From Lachnospiraceae bacterium (GTDB lineage: Bacteria; Bacillota_A; Clostridia; Lachnospirales; Lachnospiraceae): DNA of 10,429 nt. The notes beneath the pieces were generated by a model. The model saw only the letters and a program-made list of their open reading frames with translations. It was not told where the DNA came from and did no database searches. Below, piece by piece: positions 1 through 7,078 of the stretch. Each line of letters starts with the position of its first letter. Within the stretch, counting starts at the first letter, position 1. The DNA is taken from NCBI GenBank assembly GCA_017960415.1, contig JAGCZE010000233.1, forward strand, positions 1 to 10,429, given 5' to 3'. A program made the translations under genes and the position numbers.

Positions 1-757
1 CCAGCTTAAGGCAAATCCCGAGATGGATTTCGTTCCACGTACCTTTATCTTCGGTGCAAAAGCATCGGCAGGTTACCGCAGGGCGAAAGCGATCATCAAG
101 CTCATCAGCAGCGTTGGTGATGTAGTCAACAATGATCCGCATATCAAGGGTAAGCTCAAGGTCGTATTCATCGAGAATTACAGGGTATCGAACGCTGAGA
201 TAATCTTCGCCGCAGCCGATGTTTCGGAGCAGATATCCACCGCAAGCAAGGAGGCTTCGGGTACCGGTAACATGAAGTTCATGCTGAACGGTGCCATCAC
301 CATCGGTACCATGGACGGCGCCAATGTCGAGATGGCAGAGGAAGTCGGCAAGGAGAACATGGTCATCTTCGGACTTTCGGCCGAGGAAGTCATCAATTAC
401 GAGAATAACGGCGGATACAATCCGAAGGAGATCTACAACACGGATACCGATATCCAGCACGTTATGATCCAGATGATCAACGGCTTCTATTCGCCCCAGA
501 ACACCGAACTGTTCAGGGAGCTCTACAATTCACTGCTTGAGAGCAACGGATACGACAGGGCGGATCAGTTCTTTATCCTGAAGGATTTCCGTTCTTACGC
601 GGATGCCCAGAAGAGGATTGAAGAGCTCTACAGAGACGAGAAAAAGTGGGCTCGCATGGCTATGCTCAACACCGCGAAGGTCGGCAAGTTCTCGTCAGAC
701 CGTACGATTGAGGAGTATGTTGATGATATCTGGCATCTGACCAGTGTAACCAAATAA
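1..757 (+). CDS. glgP: Glycogen/alpha-glucan phosphorylase, C-terminal part
   Basis: Cytoplasmic GT35 enzyme that releases glucose-1-phosphate from glycogen or maltodextrin using orthophosphate and pyridoxal phosphate. Only about 251 residues are in the window. The frame is open from base 2 and its start lies upstream, whereas whole phosphorylases run to roughly 750-830 residues. Visible family landmarks are FVPRTFIFGAKA near the left edge, the PLP-binding block EASGTGNMKF with its Schiff-base lysine codon at 275-277, and the following ITIGTMDGANVE. The first ATG (base 23) is internal, not a start. The gene ends in TAA and is followed 13 bases later by a strong terminator, so it is the last gene of its transcript. 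Identity is close to certain from the active-site block. Which glucan it prefers cannot be told. Confidence 0.97.
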   Translation, partial: QLKANPEMDFVPRTFIFGAKASAGYRRAKAIIKLISSVGDVVNNDPHIKGKLKVVFIENYRVSNAEIIFAAADVSEQISTASKEASGTGNMKFMLNGAITIGTMDGANVEMAEEVGKENMVIFGLSAEEVINYENNGGYNPKEIYNTDTDIQHVMIQMINGFYSPQNTELFRELYNSLLESNGYDRADQFFILKDFRSYADAQKRIEELYRDEKKWARMAMLNTAKVGKFSSDRTIEEYVDDIWHLTSVTK

Positions 758-770
758 ACATAAGGAATTC

Positions 771-810
771 CCCCCTTTCCGGCAGGCTCGGAGAGGGGGT
801 TCTTTTGCTT
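771..810 (+). terminator. Rho-independent terminator after glgP
   Basis: The left arm CCCCCTTTCCG (771-781) pairs with CGGAGAGGGGG (789-799), giving 11 pairs with one T-G wobble and the 7-base loop GCAGGCT. The T-rich run TTCTTTTGCTT follows (800-810). It lies 13 bases past the glgP stop and before the Uma2 promoter, so it separates the two transcripts. Confidence 0.9.
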
Positions 811-819
811 TATGTATAC

Positions 820-848
820 TTGTGTTGTTGATAGGGATATGTTATAAT
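820..848 (+). promoter_or_regulatory. Extended -10 sigma-A promoter for the Uma2 gene
   Basis: A perfect -10 TATAAT lies at 843-848, preceded by TGT (840-842), which is the TGn extended -10 motif. A weak -35 TTGTGT (820-825) sits exactly 17 bases upstream. The predicted start of transcription near 855 leaves a leader of about 55 bases before the ATG. The ribosome site AAGGAGGGG at 896-904 is 6 bases from the ATG at 911. Confidence 0.72.
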
Positions 849-910
849 TTTATGTTGGTTAGTAGTTGTGTTACGGGGCGATAACCTAGTATAAGAAGGA
901 GGGGAAGAAT

Positions 911-1471
911 ATGGACAATGCGCTCAGAAGAGATGACATCCACACAGTTGCCGAGATAGAAAAATTGCCAGAAGATGTTAGGGCAGAGCTGATCGATGGT
1001 GATATCCATATGATGAGTACACCGTCTGCCAATCACCAGGCAATACAGGTTGAGATTAGCGCTGTAGTTCGAAACTATATACGGCAAAAAGATGGTAATT
1101 GCAGAATTTTTCCCGCTCCCTTTGCGGTTTATCTTTACAATGATGATTACAACTATTTCGAGCCTGACATAACTGTTATCTGCGATCCTTCAAAAATTGA
1201 CAATAAAGGATGCCATGGGGCTCCGGACTGGGTGATCGAGATAGTTTCACCTTCGTCACGGCGTTTTGACTATATGGTAAAACTGTTTAAGTACGAGAAG
1301 GCCGGAGTGCGTGAATATTGGATCGTAGATCCGGATACGGCGAAAGTTACGGTGTATGATTTCGAAAATGAAGATACAAACACATACTCTTTTGATGACA
1401 CGGTGAAGGCCTCTATTTATGGTGGTGAGCTGGAAGTTGACTTTTCGGATATAAAGAGACAGTTGATTTAA
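911..1471 (+). CDS. Uma2 family (DUF820) putative restriction-like endonuclease
   Basis: A 186-residue protein of the Uma2 family, which carries a PD-(D/E)xK nuclease fold and is mostly uncharacterised. Visible signatures in order are LIDGDIHMM (about 28-35), EPD with D86, WVIEIVSPSS with E110 and S113, a helix with K124 and Y128, and GVREYWIVDP (132-141). D86 and E110 are the expected metal ligands. A lysine on the following helix, probably K124, would stand in for the usual ExK lysine. ATG 911 is fixed by a strong ribosome site. The gene has its own promoter, lies between a terminator and a hairpin, and by eye is more AT-rich than glgP or glmM, which suggests separate acquisition. No methylase, antitoxin or other partner lies beside it. 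Family membership is firm. Nuclease activity and biological role are inference. Confidence 0.92.
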   Translation: MDNALRRDDIHTVAEIEKLPEDVRAELIDGDIHMMSTPSANHQAIQVEISAVVRNYIRQKDGNCRIFPAPFAVYLYNDDYNYFEPDITVICDPSKIDNKGCHGAPDWVIEIVSPSSRRFDYMVKLFKYEKAGVREYWIVDPDTAKVTVYDFENEDTNTYSFDDTVKASIYGGELEVDFSDIKRQLI

Positions 1472-1503
1472 ATTACCGGTAAGTATTTAGAACTCCTCAT
1501 GAG

Positions 1504-1537
1504 AAAAAATGATTTCTTTGTTTGGTTATCATTTTTT
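1504..1537 (+). terminator. Perfect 10-bp AT-rich inverted repeat, possible Uma2 terminator
   Basis: AAAAAATGAT (1504-1513) and ATCATTTTTT (1528-1537) are exact reverse complements separated by 14 bases. The right arm ends in six T, as in an intrinsic terminator, and the hairpin begins 33 bases after the Uma2 stop. The stem has only two G-C pairs, so it would be weak. The A run and T run make it symmetric, but nothing on the opposite strand needs terminating. It could instead be a protein-binding site for the next gene. Confidence 0.55.
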
Positions 1538-1570
1538 ACAAATGAGAGAGAAATATGAATGGTTGGATAC

Positions 1571-1578
1571 AGAGGAGG
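1571..1578 (+). promoter_or_regulatory. Ribosome binding site that fixes the start at 1584
   Basis: AGAGGAGG lies 5 bases before ATG 1584. The longer in-frame start at ATG 1509 sits inside the inverted repeat, has no ribosome site, and would put 25 charged or polar residues ahead of a classical signal peptide. Confidence 0.85.
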
Positions 1579-1583
1579 CAGGC

Positions 1584-2282
1584 ATGAAACACGGCGTTTT
1601 TAGTAAATTAATGGTTATGGTGGCAGCTTTTGCACTGATGATCTCGTTTTTTACACCGCAGTCCGCTGAGGCAGCTTCCGCGAAAAAGCAGGTGAAGAAG
1701 CTGGTTGCGAATATGTCGACCTACGAATATGTAATGCTTTTCGGCATGAATCTCTCTGTGGGCGAGGGCTACGAGGTTGTGTTAAGCGACATAGAGATGG
1801 CAACCGCCGCCGCATTTACTGCACCTCTTGATGACAAGCATCTGATCGCAGAGGTCGGAGATAATGGCTGGGAGTACATTTACAGCATTGCATCGAGCCG
1901 GATCAAAAAGATGACAAAGAAGATGTTCGGTAAGGCCGTATCGTACAAGAAGCTTCCGAAGGGGAGCTGGGAGAGTGCGAAAGGCTTTTTGGCCGTATAC
2001 CGCAACAGCAAAGGCAAGCCGGAGTTCTATATCTGGGAAGGCGAGACCGAGACCGATTTTGATACGATCAAAATGACGGTCAAAAAAGACGGAAAAGGAT
2101 ATAAGGTCGTAAAGGACGTTTATTACGGTTACTGGGGATGGGGCTGGAACGACGACAGCGAGAGAACCGACGCCAATTACCGGATTACCTACAATGTTGA
2201 AAAGAATGATGTTTCGTCTTACGGATACGCGATAACCGGTATGACCGTGGAGTGTATCGCGGACCTGACCCCTCGTGAGTGA
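1584..2282 (+). CDS. Secreted protein of unknown family
   Basis: A 232-residue protein I do not recognise. Residues 1-30 form a textbook Sec signal peptide: K2, H3 and K8, then a hydrophobic core at about 9-23, then a likely signal peptidase I site after A28-E29-A30, with A31-S32-A33 as an alternative. There is no lipobox cysteine, no LPxTG and no second membrane segment, so it is probably released or held non-covalently at the wall. The mature part is lysine- and aromatic-rich. It has two stretches that look like beta strands, around residues 136-152 (FLAVYRN and FYIWEGETE) and 161-223. A notable YYGYWGWGWNDD cluster sits at 180-191. One cysteine remains near the C-terminus (C224). The gene stands between a hairpin and the DJ-1 gene, 78 bases from the latter, so co-transcription is possible but unproven. 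No catalytic motif is visible. Confidence 0.85.
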   Translation: MKHGVFSKLMVMVAAFALMISFFTPQSAEAASAKKQVKKLVANMSTYEYVMLFGMNLSVGEGYEVVLSDIEMATAAAFTAPLDDKHLIAEVGDNGWEYIYSIASSRIKKMTKKMFGKAVSYKKLPKGSWESAKGFLAVYRNSKGKPEFYIWEGETETDFDTIKMTVKKDGKGYKVVKDVYYGYWGWGWNDDSERTDANYRITYNVEKNDVSSYGYAITGMTVECIADLTPRE

Positions 2283-2360
2283 GGAAAATACACTATGGAT
2301 CTGAACTCACATAAGCAGAGATTATTTTGTGTATCTCAAACCATATAAAGGAGACTGAGA

Positions 2361-2924
2361 ATGAGTAAGGTTTATATTTTGCTGGCTGATGGATTTGAAG
2401 AGGTTGAGGCACTGGCAACAGCCGACGTGCTGATGCGTGCAGGTGTCGAGGTTGTGCTGACTTCAGTATACGGGGATGAGACGGTAAGAGGATCTCATGG
2501 GATAAAAGTGGTTTCGGACAGGTCCTTTGCTTCGCCTGATTCCTTCGACTCCGCTTTATTTGCTGATGCTGATGCCGTGATCCTTCCGGGTGGAAAGCTC
2601 GGCACCGAAAACCTTGGCAGATCGGCAGCCGTGACCGAAATGGTAAAGTCCTACTATGAAGCCGGTAAATACGTCTGCGCGATCTGTGCGGCACCCACGG
2701 TGCTTGCGACCAGCGGGATCGTCGACGGGCTCGAAGTTACATGCTTCCCCGGATTTGAGACCAAGCTCGGTGACGCGATATACGTAAATGAGCCGGTTAA
2801 GGTCACCGGAACTGTGATCACCGGTCGTTCCATGGGTACTGCGATTGACTTCGGTCTTGCCATCGCCAGGGCATTGGTCGGACCTGATGCGGCAGCGAAG
2901 ACAGAGGCCAATCTGCACAGGTAA
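2361..2924 (+). CDS. DJ-1/PfpI family protein (ThiJ/YajL-like)
   Basis: A 187-residue cytoplasmic protein with the flavodoxin-like DJ-1 fold. The length and motif order match human DJ-1 closely: LADGFEEVEA at 8-17 with the conserved glutamate E16, LPGGKLGTENL at 75-85, and the nucleophile elbow AICAAP at 107-112 with reactive C109. A second cysteine sits at C106 in the same turn, and RSMGTAIDFGLAIA lies near the end. Members act in oxidative or carbonyl stress defence, or as glyoxalase III or deglycase, and some claims remain disputed. The ribosome site AAAGGAG ends a few bases before the ATG. The TAA stop overlaps the ribosome site of the next gene, so it is probably co-translated with the DUF1294 protein and glmM. 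Family is certain. The specific reaction is not. Confidence 0.94.
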   Translation: MSKVYILLADGFEEVEALATADVLMRAGVEVVLTSVYGDETVRGSHGIKVVSDRSFASPDSFDSALFADADAVILPGGKLGTENLGRSAAVTEMVKSYYEAGKYVCAICAAPTVLATSGIVDGLEVTCFPGFETKLGDAIYVNEPVKVTGTVITGRSMGTAIDFGLAIARALVGPDAAAKTEANLHR

Positions 2925-2938
2925 AGGAATGACTAAAA

Positions 2939-3217
2939 ATGTTGAAATATATAATAATAGCATATCTTGCGATAATGAACATCATCGGCTTCGCCATCAT
3001 GGGAGCCGATAAGAAGAAAGCCAAGGATAATGCATGGAGGATCAGGGAAAGCACCCTGTTTCTGATCAGCCTGATCGGCGGCAGTATCGGTACGCTTGTC
3101 GGAATGTATGTTTTCAGGCACAAGACCAGGCACTGGTATTTTGTTGTCGGTATGCCGCTGATACTGATACTGCATATTGCGGCGGCGGTTTTGATCTATG
3201 TGAAAGTATTAAATTAA
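2939..3217 (+). CDS. DUF1294 family small membrane protein
   Basis: A 92-residue protein with three hydrophobic segments: about 3-22, 41-57 and 66-90. Between the first two is the DUF1294 signature, seen as DKKKA (24-28), WRIRESTL (33-40), the glycine-rich ISLIGGSIGTLVGM and then FRHKTRHWYF (59-68). The function of the family is unknown. Members occur alone or fused to cold-shock or nucleic-acid-binding domains, and this one is the bare membrane form. ATG 2939 is supported by AAGGA at 2924-2928, which overlaps the stop codon of the DJ-1 gene. The stop is only 24 bases from glmM. The arrangement suggests one mRNA for the three genes but does not show a shared pathway. Confidence 0.88.
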   Translation: MLKYIIIAYLAIMNIIGFAIMGADKKKAKDNAWRIRESTLFLISLIGGSIGTLVGMYVFRHKTRHWYFVVGMPLILILHIAAAVLIYVKVLN

Positions 3218-3241
3218 TTAATTTTCAGGAGGAAAAGAAAA

Positions 3242-4594
3242 ATGGGCAAATATTTTGGAACGGACAGTTTCAGAGGAGAGGCAAATGTTAAACTGACTGT
3301 GGAGCACGCATACAAGGTTGGTCTTTATGTTGGCTGGTATTTCGGGGCACATGCGGGCAAGAAGGCGAAGGTCGTTATAGGAAAGGATACACGCCGTTCA
3401 AGCTATATGTTTGAATACTCACTGGTTGCGGGCCTTACGGCAGCAGGCGCGGACGCATATCTGCTCCATGTTACCACCACTGCCAGCGTTTCATACCTTG
3501 TAAGAAGCGATGATTTCGAATGCGGTATCATGATCTCCGCAAGCCACAATCCTTTCTACGATAACGGTATCAAGCTCATCAATTCACAGGGCAACAAGAT
3601 GGAAGCCAGCGTTGAGGAGCTGATCGAGAATTATATCGACGGAATGGGTCCGGATATTCCGTTTGCGACCGGAGAGCATATCGGAAGGACCGTGGATTAT
3701 GCCAGCGGCCGTAACCGCTATATCGGACACCTGATCTCACTTGCGACCAGAAGCTTCAAGGACAAGAGAGTCGGTCTCGATCTTGCCAACGGTTCGGCCA
3801 CAACTGTTGCCAAGGGCGTATTTGATGCACTTGGTGCCAAGACTTATGTTATCTCAAATGAGCCTGACGGCACCAATATCAATACAGGCTGCGGCTCGAC
3901 ACATATTGAGGGACTTCAGAAATTCGTCGTTGAGAACCAGCTGGATGTGGGATTTGCATACGACGGAGATGCCGACAGATGTCTTGCGGTTGATGAGAAG
4001 GGTAATGTGATCGACGGTGACCAGATCATGTATATTTGCGCAGCATACATGAAGGAGCGCGGAGAGCTCAACGGCAATACCGTTGTTACCACGATCATGT
4101 CAAATATCGGTCTTTACAAGGCTCTCGACAAGCTTGCCATCGGCTATGAGAAGACCAAGGTCGGTGACAAGTATGTCAGCGAATGTATGGCAGCCAATGA
4201 TTTCTCTATCGGCGGAGAAAATTCCGGACATATCATTTTCAGGAAGCATGCTGTTACCGGTGACGGTGTCCTGACTTCATTGAAGCTCATGGAAGTAATG
4301 CTTGAGAAGAAGATGAAGCTGTCGGATCTTGCCAGCCCGATGAGGATATTCCCTCAGGTTCTCAAGAATGTACGTGTCGGTAATAAGGCTGCTACACTCG
4401 GAGATGAGGATGTGAAGAAGGCTATTGCCGCTTCGGGAGAAAGACTCGGGGACGGCGGACGTATCCTGGTACGTGAGTCGGGAACAGAGCCTGTTATCCG
4501 TGTAATGGTCGAAGCCGGCACACTCGAGGAATGCGAGAAGGAAGTTGATTCGGTGATCGAAGTTATGAAGGATAAAGGCCACGTGATCGGCTGA
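3242..4594 (+). CDS. glmM: Phosphoglucosamine mutase
   Basis: Interconverts glucosamine-6-phosphate and glucosamine-1-phosphate, the step before GlmU in UDP-GlcNAc and peptidoglycan synthesis, in the cytoplasm. It has 450 residues, the normal size. The four alpha-phosphohexomutase regions are present: the phosphoserine loop ISASHNPFYDNGIK with catalytic S101, the Mg loop DGDADR (241-246), the sugar loop GGENSGH (324-330), and the phosphate loop RESGTEPVIRVMVEA (411-425). The DNGIK extension, GCGSTH (216-221) and DGDQIMYIC match GlmM rather than phosphomannomutase. Small departures from textbook GlmM are GTDSFRG for GTDG(I/V)RG, A244 in the Mg loop and N327 in place of Q. All of these look tolerable. 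AGGAGG (3227-3232) precedes the ATG by 9 bases. It is the last gene of the DJ-1/DUF1294/glmM group. No convincing terminator follows. Confidence 0.94.
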   Translation: MGKYFGTDSFRGEANVKLTVEHAYKVGLYVGWYFGAHAGKKAKVVIGKDTRRSSYMFEYSLVAGLTAAGADAYLLHVTTTASVSYLVRSDDFECGIMISASHNPFYDNGIKLINSQGNKMEASVEELIENYIDGMGPDIPFATGEHIGRTVDYASGRNRYIGHLISLATRSFKDKRVGLDLANGSATTVAKGVFDALGAKTYVISNEPDGTNINTGCGSTHIEGLQKFVVENQLDVGFAYDGDADRCLAVDEKGNVIDGDQIMYICAAYMKERGELNGNTVVTTIMSNIGLYKALDKLAIGYEKTKVGDKYVSECMAANDFSIGGENSGHIIFRKHAVTGDGVLTSLKLMEVMLEKKMKLSDLASPMRIFPQVLKNVRVGNKAATLGDEDVKKAIAASGERLGDGGRILVRESGTEPVIRVMVEAGTLEECEKEVDSVIEVMKDKGHVIG

Positions 4595-4625
4595 ATCTGC
4601 TGAAACGGGGAAAAACAGGAAATGT

Positions 4626-4641
4626 GCCCGATCGCCCGGGC
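4626..4641. repeat. GC-rich inverted repeat in the glmM-lipoprotein gap
   Basis: GCCCG (4626-4630) pairs with CGGGC (4637-4641) over a 6-base loop, 32 bases after the glmM stop. No T run follows, so it is not a standard terminator. The rest of the 165-base gap holds a loose 5-bp inverted repeat, CGGTC (4676-4680) with GACCG (4700-4704), and only a poor promoter candidate (TTGGGC 4671-4676, 17 bases, TACATA 4694-4699). GGAGG at 4750-4754 is the ribosome site for the next gene. Confidence 0.35.
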
Positions 4642-4759
4642 GGCTGAAAAACCGGAAACAGACAGACCACTTGGGCGGTCAAAACAGAATAAATACATAG
4701 ACCGTCAGGCCAAAAAGAAATAACCAGATACACAAATATGTAATTGCGCGGAGGAAAAA

Positions 4760-7078
4760 ATGGGGAAGATCCGGTTCTGGAAGAATAAGTCTGAAAAAGC
4801 TGTAAGCAAGGGGAAATACAGCGGATTCGCAATGATCCTGACAGCGGTTTTGCTGGCAGCGGTTATTACGGGCTGTACAAAGGGGGGAAAAGATAATCCT
4901 GAAGCAACCCCTACCCCTGAAGCAGCTGCTACGGCTACACCTGTGCCTACAGCGACTCCGACGCCGGCCCCCACGGCAACTCCGACGCCGACCCCGACAC
5001 CTACACCCATGCCGAAGGTTCAGGATGTCTTCGAAACAACCGCTGATGATGGCGTATACCTGAAAGATTCTGCATTTACGGATCTTTCGTATTCCGATGT
5101 GGAGTATATCGGCGGACGGCTGGTATTTAAAAACAAGATCAAAGACGAAGATGATCCGAACGGATTTGGATACGGCAGCAACTTTGACATTAACGGACAG
5201 AACGGATACGCATACGGAAGCGATCATGACGTTAACGGACAGAACGAATACGTATACGCAAGCAAAACTGCCGTATATGGCAGCAACAATAAGAAATCCG
5301 GCGAATACACAACTGCTTTGAAGGATATCCTGACCGAGCAGGATCCTGAAGACGACGATGATGATGAATATTACACCGATGATGAGTCTTACGGCGATCC
5401 GCCCGTATGGGAAGAAGGTCCGCTCCATCTGTGCTCTGTGGATCCTGTTGAGTGGGATGTGATAGAACTCGAGCTTGAAGGCTGGAGCTTCTATAATTCA
5501 GCGATCCATCCCATGAAGAACGGGACATTCCTGCTGTATGATTATGACCGTGATGTGATGATGGTCTATGACAACAGACTTAAGCTGCAGACGGCCTTTG
5601 AACTTCAGACCCACGGCAATTTTGTTGTATCTCCCGATTCACGTTATATCTGGTTTATTGATGATGACGAGCGTCTCAGATGCTACGATATCGAGACTAA
5701 GACGCTGAAAGAGGAGTATTTCGGCGAAGGATACAAGGCGATGTATTTCCGCGAAGATCCTTACAGTGAGATATTTGTCGTAAACGGATATGAAGAGTCG
5801 GACGATGAATACGCCTCATTGCACTTATATTTTAATTCGGTAACAGGCGAATTTCTCGGAAAAACAGCTACCAACGTCAGATACATCTATTCTCCGGATA
5901 TTACCAAAGCAGTAAGGGTACAGAGCGGTGTGCCCAACTCCATAAAGATCTATGAATGCTCTTTGGACAATCTTTTCCCCGGAGAGGCACAGTACGATCC
6001 CGAAACGGAAGAGGAACTTCCGGCTGCTTCCGAAGCAATATGCCGGATCAGGATCGAAAATATCAATGAAACCGAATCTATCCGGATCGATTGGGACCGC
6101 GATATCATCCTGACAGAGGCTTATTACTACGGACTCAACTACGAGAGCATTTGGGAGCATTACTGCTATTCAATGATCACCGGAGAGATGATCTCCAATT
6201 ATGCTCTCGGTAATCTGGGCTTCAGAGGTGTTTATTATACCTTTGATCCCGAAGACGGACTGTATTTTACCCAGTACTGCGATGATGACGGCAATACTAA
6301 GCTGTTTGCATGGGACTATGCCACAGATACGGTCAGAACATATTTCGAGTATTTCAAACGTTTCACCGATATACCCGAAAAAGTTGAGAACAAACGCAGG
6401 GAACTTGAGGATAAATACGGATTCTATTTCTATATCGGAACAGAGATCTTTGCCAATGATTTCTCATACGATCTGAAGCTCTATACCGATTATGATGTTG
6501 TTCTCGAACAGATGGATGTGATCGATGAGGTTCTTTCGATCTATCCTGAGGATTTCTTTGAACAGCTCAGATACGGAGGCATAAAAACACTCTCGATCTA
6601 TCTGTGCGGAGGCTTTGAGAAGAGAGATGACGAGGGTAATACAATATCGGATGCGATCGCACTTGCTTCGGTATTCAATTACGAACGGGCTCTGGCGCTC
6701 GATCTGAACTACTCATCAAGCCTGAAGGCTACATTGGTACATGAGATTTCCCACTGGATCGACGGAAGGATCGATTCGGGTGCCGACCTGAGCGGATATG
6801 CCGAATATGAAGATGACTGGCTTGAACTGAAACCTTCGGATTATAGCTACAAGTACAGTTATGTCAGCGGCAGGACGATATGGAAATACATATTTGATGA
6901 GGACGGCAGCAATGAAGATACTTATTTTGCCGATGCATACAGCCAGACCTATCCGACCGAGGACAGGGCGAGGATGTTTGAATACCTGATGTACAATGAG
7001 TCGTATCATCCGGACTACATAGCATTAAGTCCTCATTTGCAGGAAAATCTGAAATTCTATTTTGAAGCGATAAGATAG
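4760..7078 (+). CDS. Large lipoprotein with C-terminal HExxH zincin-like domain
   Basis: A 772-residue protein exported and probably lipid-anchored outside the membrane. A basic N-terminus (1-20) leads to a hydrophobic stretch and the lipobox ITGC (lipid cysteine C39). A Thr-Pro-Ala linker follows (about 48-85), then 14-residue repeats (135-176) and a strongly acidic patch (193-212, EDDDDDEYYTDDE). Residues about 220-530 alternate short strands and turns such as SPDSRYIWFID and LFAWDYATDTV, suggesting a beta-propeller-like sensor or binding domain. Residues about 540-772 look like a gluzincin: HEISH at 661-665 supplies H661, catalytic E662 and H665, and E734 in TEDRARMFEY is a plausible third zinc ligand. 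The layout recalls anthrax lethal factor-like or MtfA-like peptidases, but I cannot name a family. The ATG is fixed by GGAGG 5 bases upstream. The frame ends at TAG, yet coding sequence seems to continue (see 7079-7180). The C39-like gene lies downstream in the same direction. Substrate unknown. Confidence 0.88.
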   Translation: MGKIRFWKNKSEKAVSKGKYSGFAMILTAVLLAAVITGCTKGGKDNPEATPTPEAAATATPVPTATPTPAPTATPTPTPTPTPMPKVQDVFETTADDGVYLKDSAFTDLSYSDVEYIGGRLVFKNKIKDEDDPNGFGYGSNFDINGQNGYAYGSDHDVNGQNEYVYASKTAVYGSNNKKSGEYTTALKDILTEQDPEDDDDDEYYTDDESYGDPPVWEEGPLHLCSVDPVEWDVIELELEGWSFYNSAIHPMKNGTFLLYDYDRDVMMVYDNRLKLQTAFELQTHGNFVVSPDSRYIWFIDDDERLRCYDIETKTLKEEYFGEGYKAMYFREDPYSEIFVVNGYEESDDEYASLHLYFNSVTGEFLGKTATNVRYIYSPDITKAVRVQSGVPNSIKIYECSLDNLFPGEAQYDPETEEELPAASEAICRIRIENINETESIRIDWDRDIILTEAYYYGLNYESIWEHYCYSMITGEMISNYALGNLGFRGVYYTFDPEDGLYFTQYCDDDGNTKLFAWDYATDTVRTYFEYFKRFTDIPEKVENKRRELEDKYGFYFYIGTEIFANDFSYDLKLYTDYDVVLEQMDVIDEVLSIYPEDFFEQLRYGGIKTLSIYLCGGFEKRDDEGNTISDAIALASVFNYERALALDLNYSSSLKATLVHEISHWIDGRIDSGADLSGYAEYEDDWLELKPSDYSYKYSYVSGRTIWKYIFDEDGSNEDTYFADAYSQTYPTEDRARMFEYLMYNESYHPDYIALSPHLQENLKFYFEAIR
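4904..5014 (+). repeat. Thr-Pro-rich low-complexity linker within the lipoprotein
   Basis: Near-periodic ACx CCx codons encode about 36 residues of alternating Thr, Pro and Ala just after the lipid cysteine (residues 49-85). Such linkers hold a domain away from the membrane through the thick wall of Gram-positive cells and are possible glycosylation sites. Confidence 0.85.
5162..5287 (+). repeat. Three 42-bp (14-residue) tandem repeats within the lipoprotein gene
   Basis: Units at 5162-5203, 5204-5245 and 5246-5287 encode GFGYGSNFDINGQN, GYAYGSDHDVNGQN and the degenerate EYVYASKTAVYGSN. The DNA segments 5189-5221 and 5231-5263 differ at only 4 of 33 positions, so at least one duplication is fairly recent. 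The units are rich in Gly, Tyr, Asn and Asp. Confidence 0.85.

Noticed and set aside
1509..1583. Longer in-frame start for the secreted protein at ATG 1509
   Set aside because: It begins inside the inverted repeat, lacks a ribosome site and would bury the signal peptide 25 residues in. ATG 1584 has AGAGGAGG at ideal distance.
2293..2694. 133-codon open frame on the minus strand
   Set aside because: It is antisense to the DJ-1 gene, with an Arg/His/Pro-rich translation and no recognisable motif.
4626..4641. Terminator for glmM
   Set aside because: The GC stem is real but only 5 bp and has no following T run, so it is listed only as an inverted repeat.
4679..5428. 249-codon open frame on the minus strand
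   Set aside because: It is a mirror of the Thr-Pro linker and repeat region of the lipoprotein. It gives improbable Arg/Cys/Gly-rich sequence, has no ribosome site, and lies antisense to a well-supported gene.
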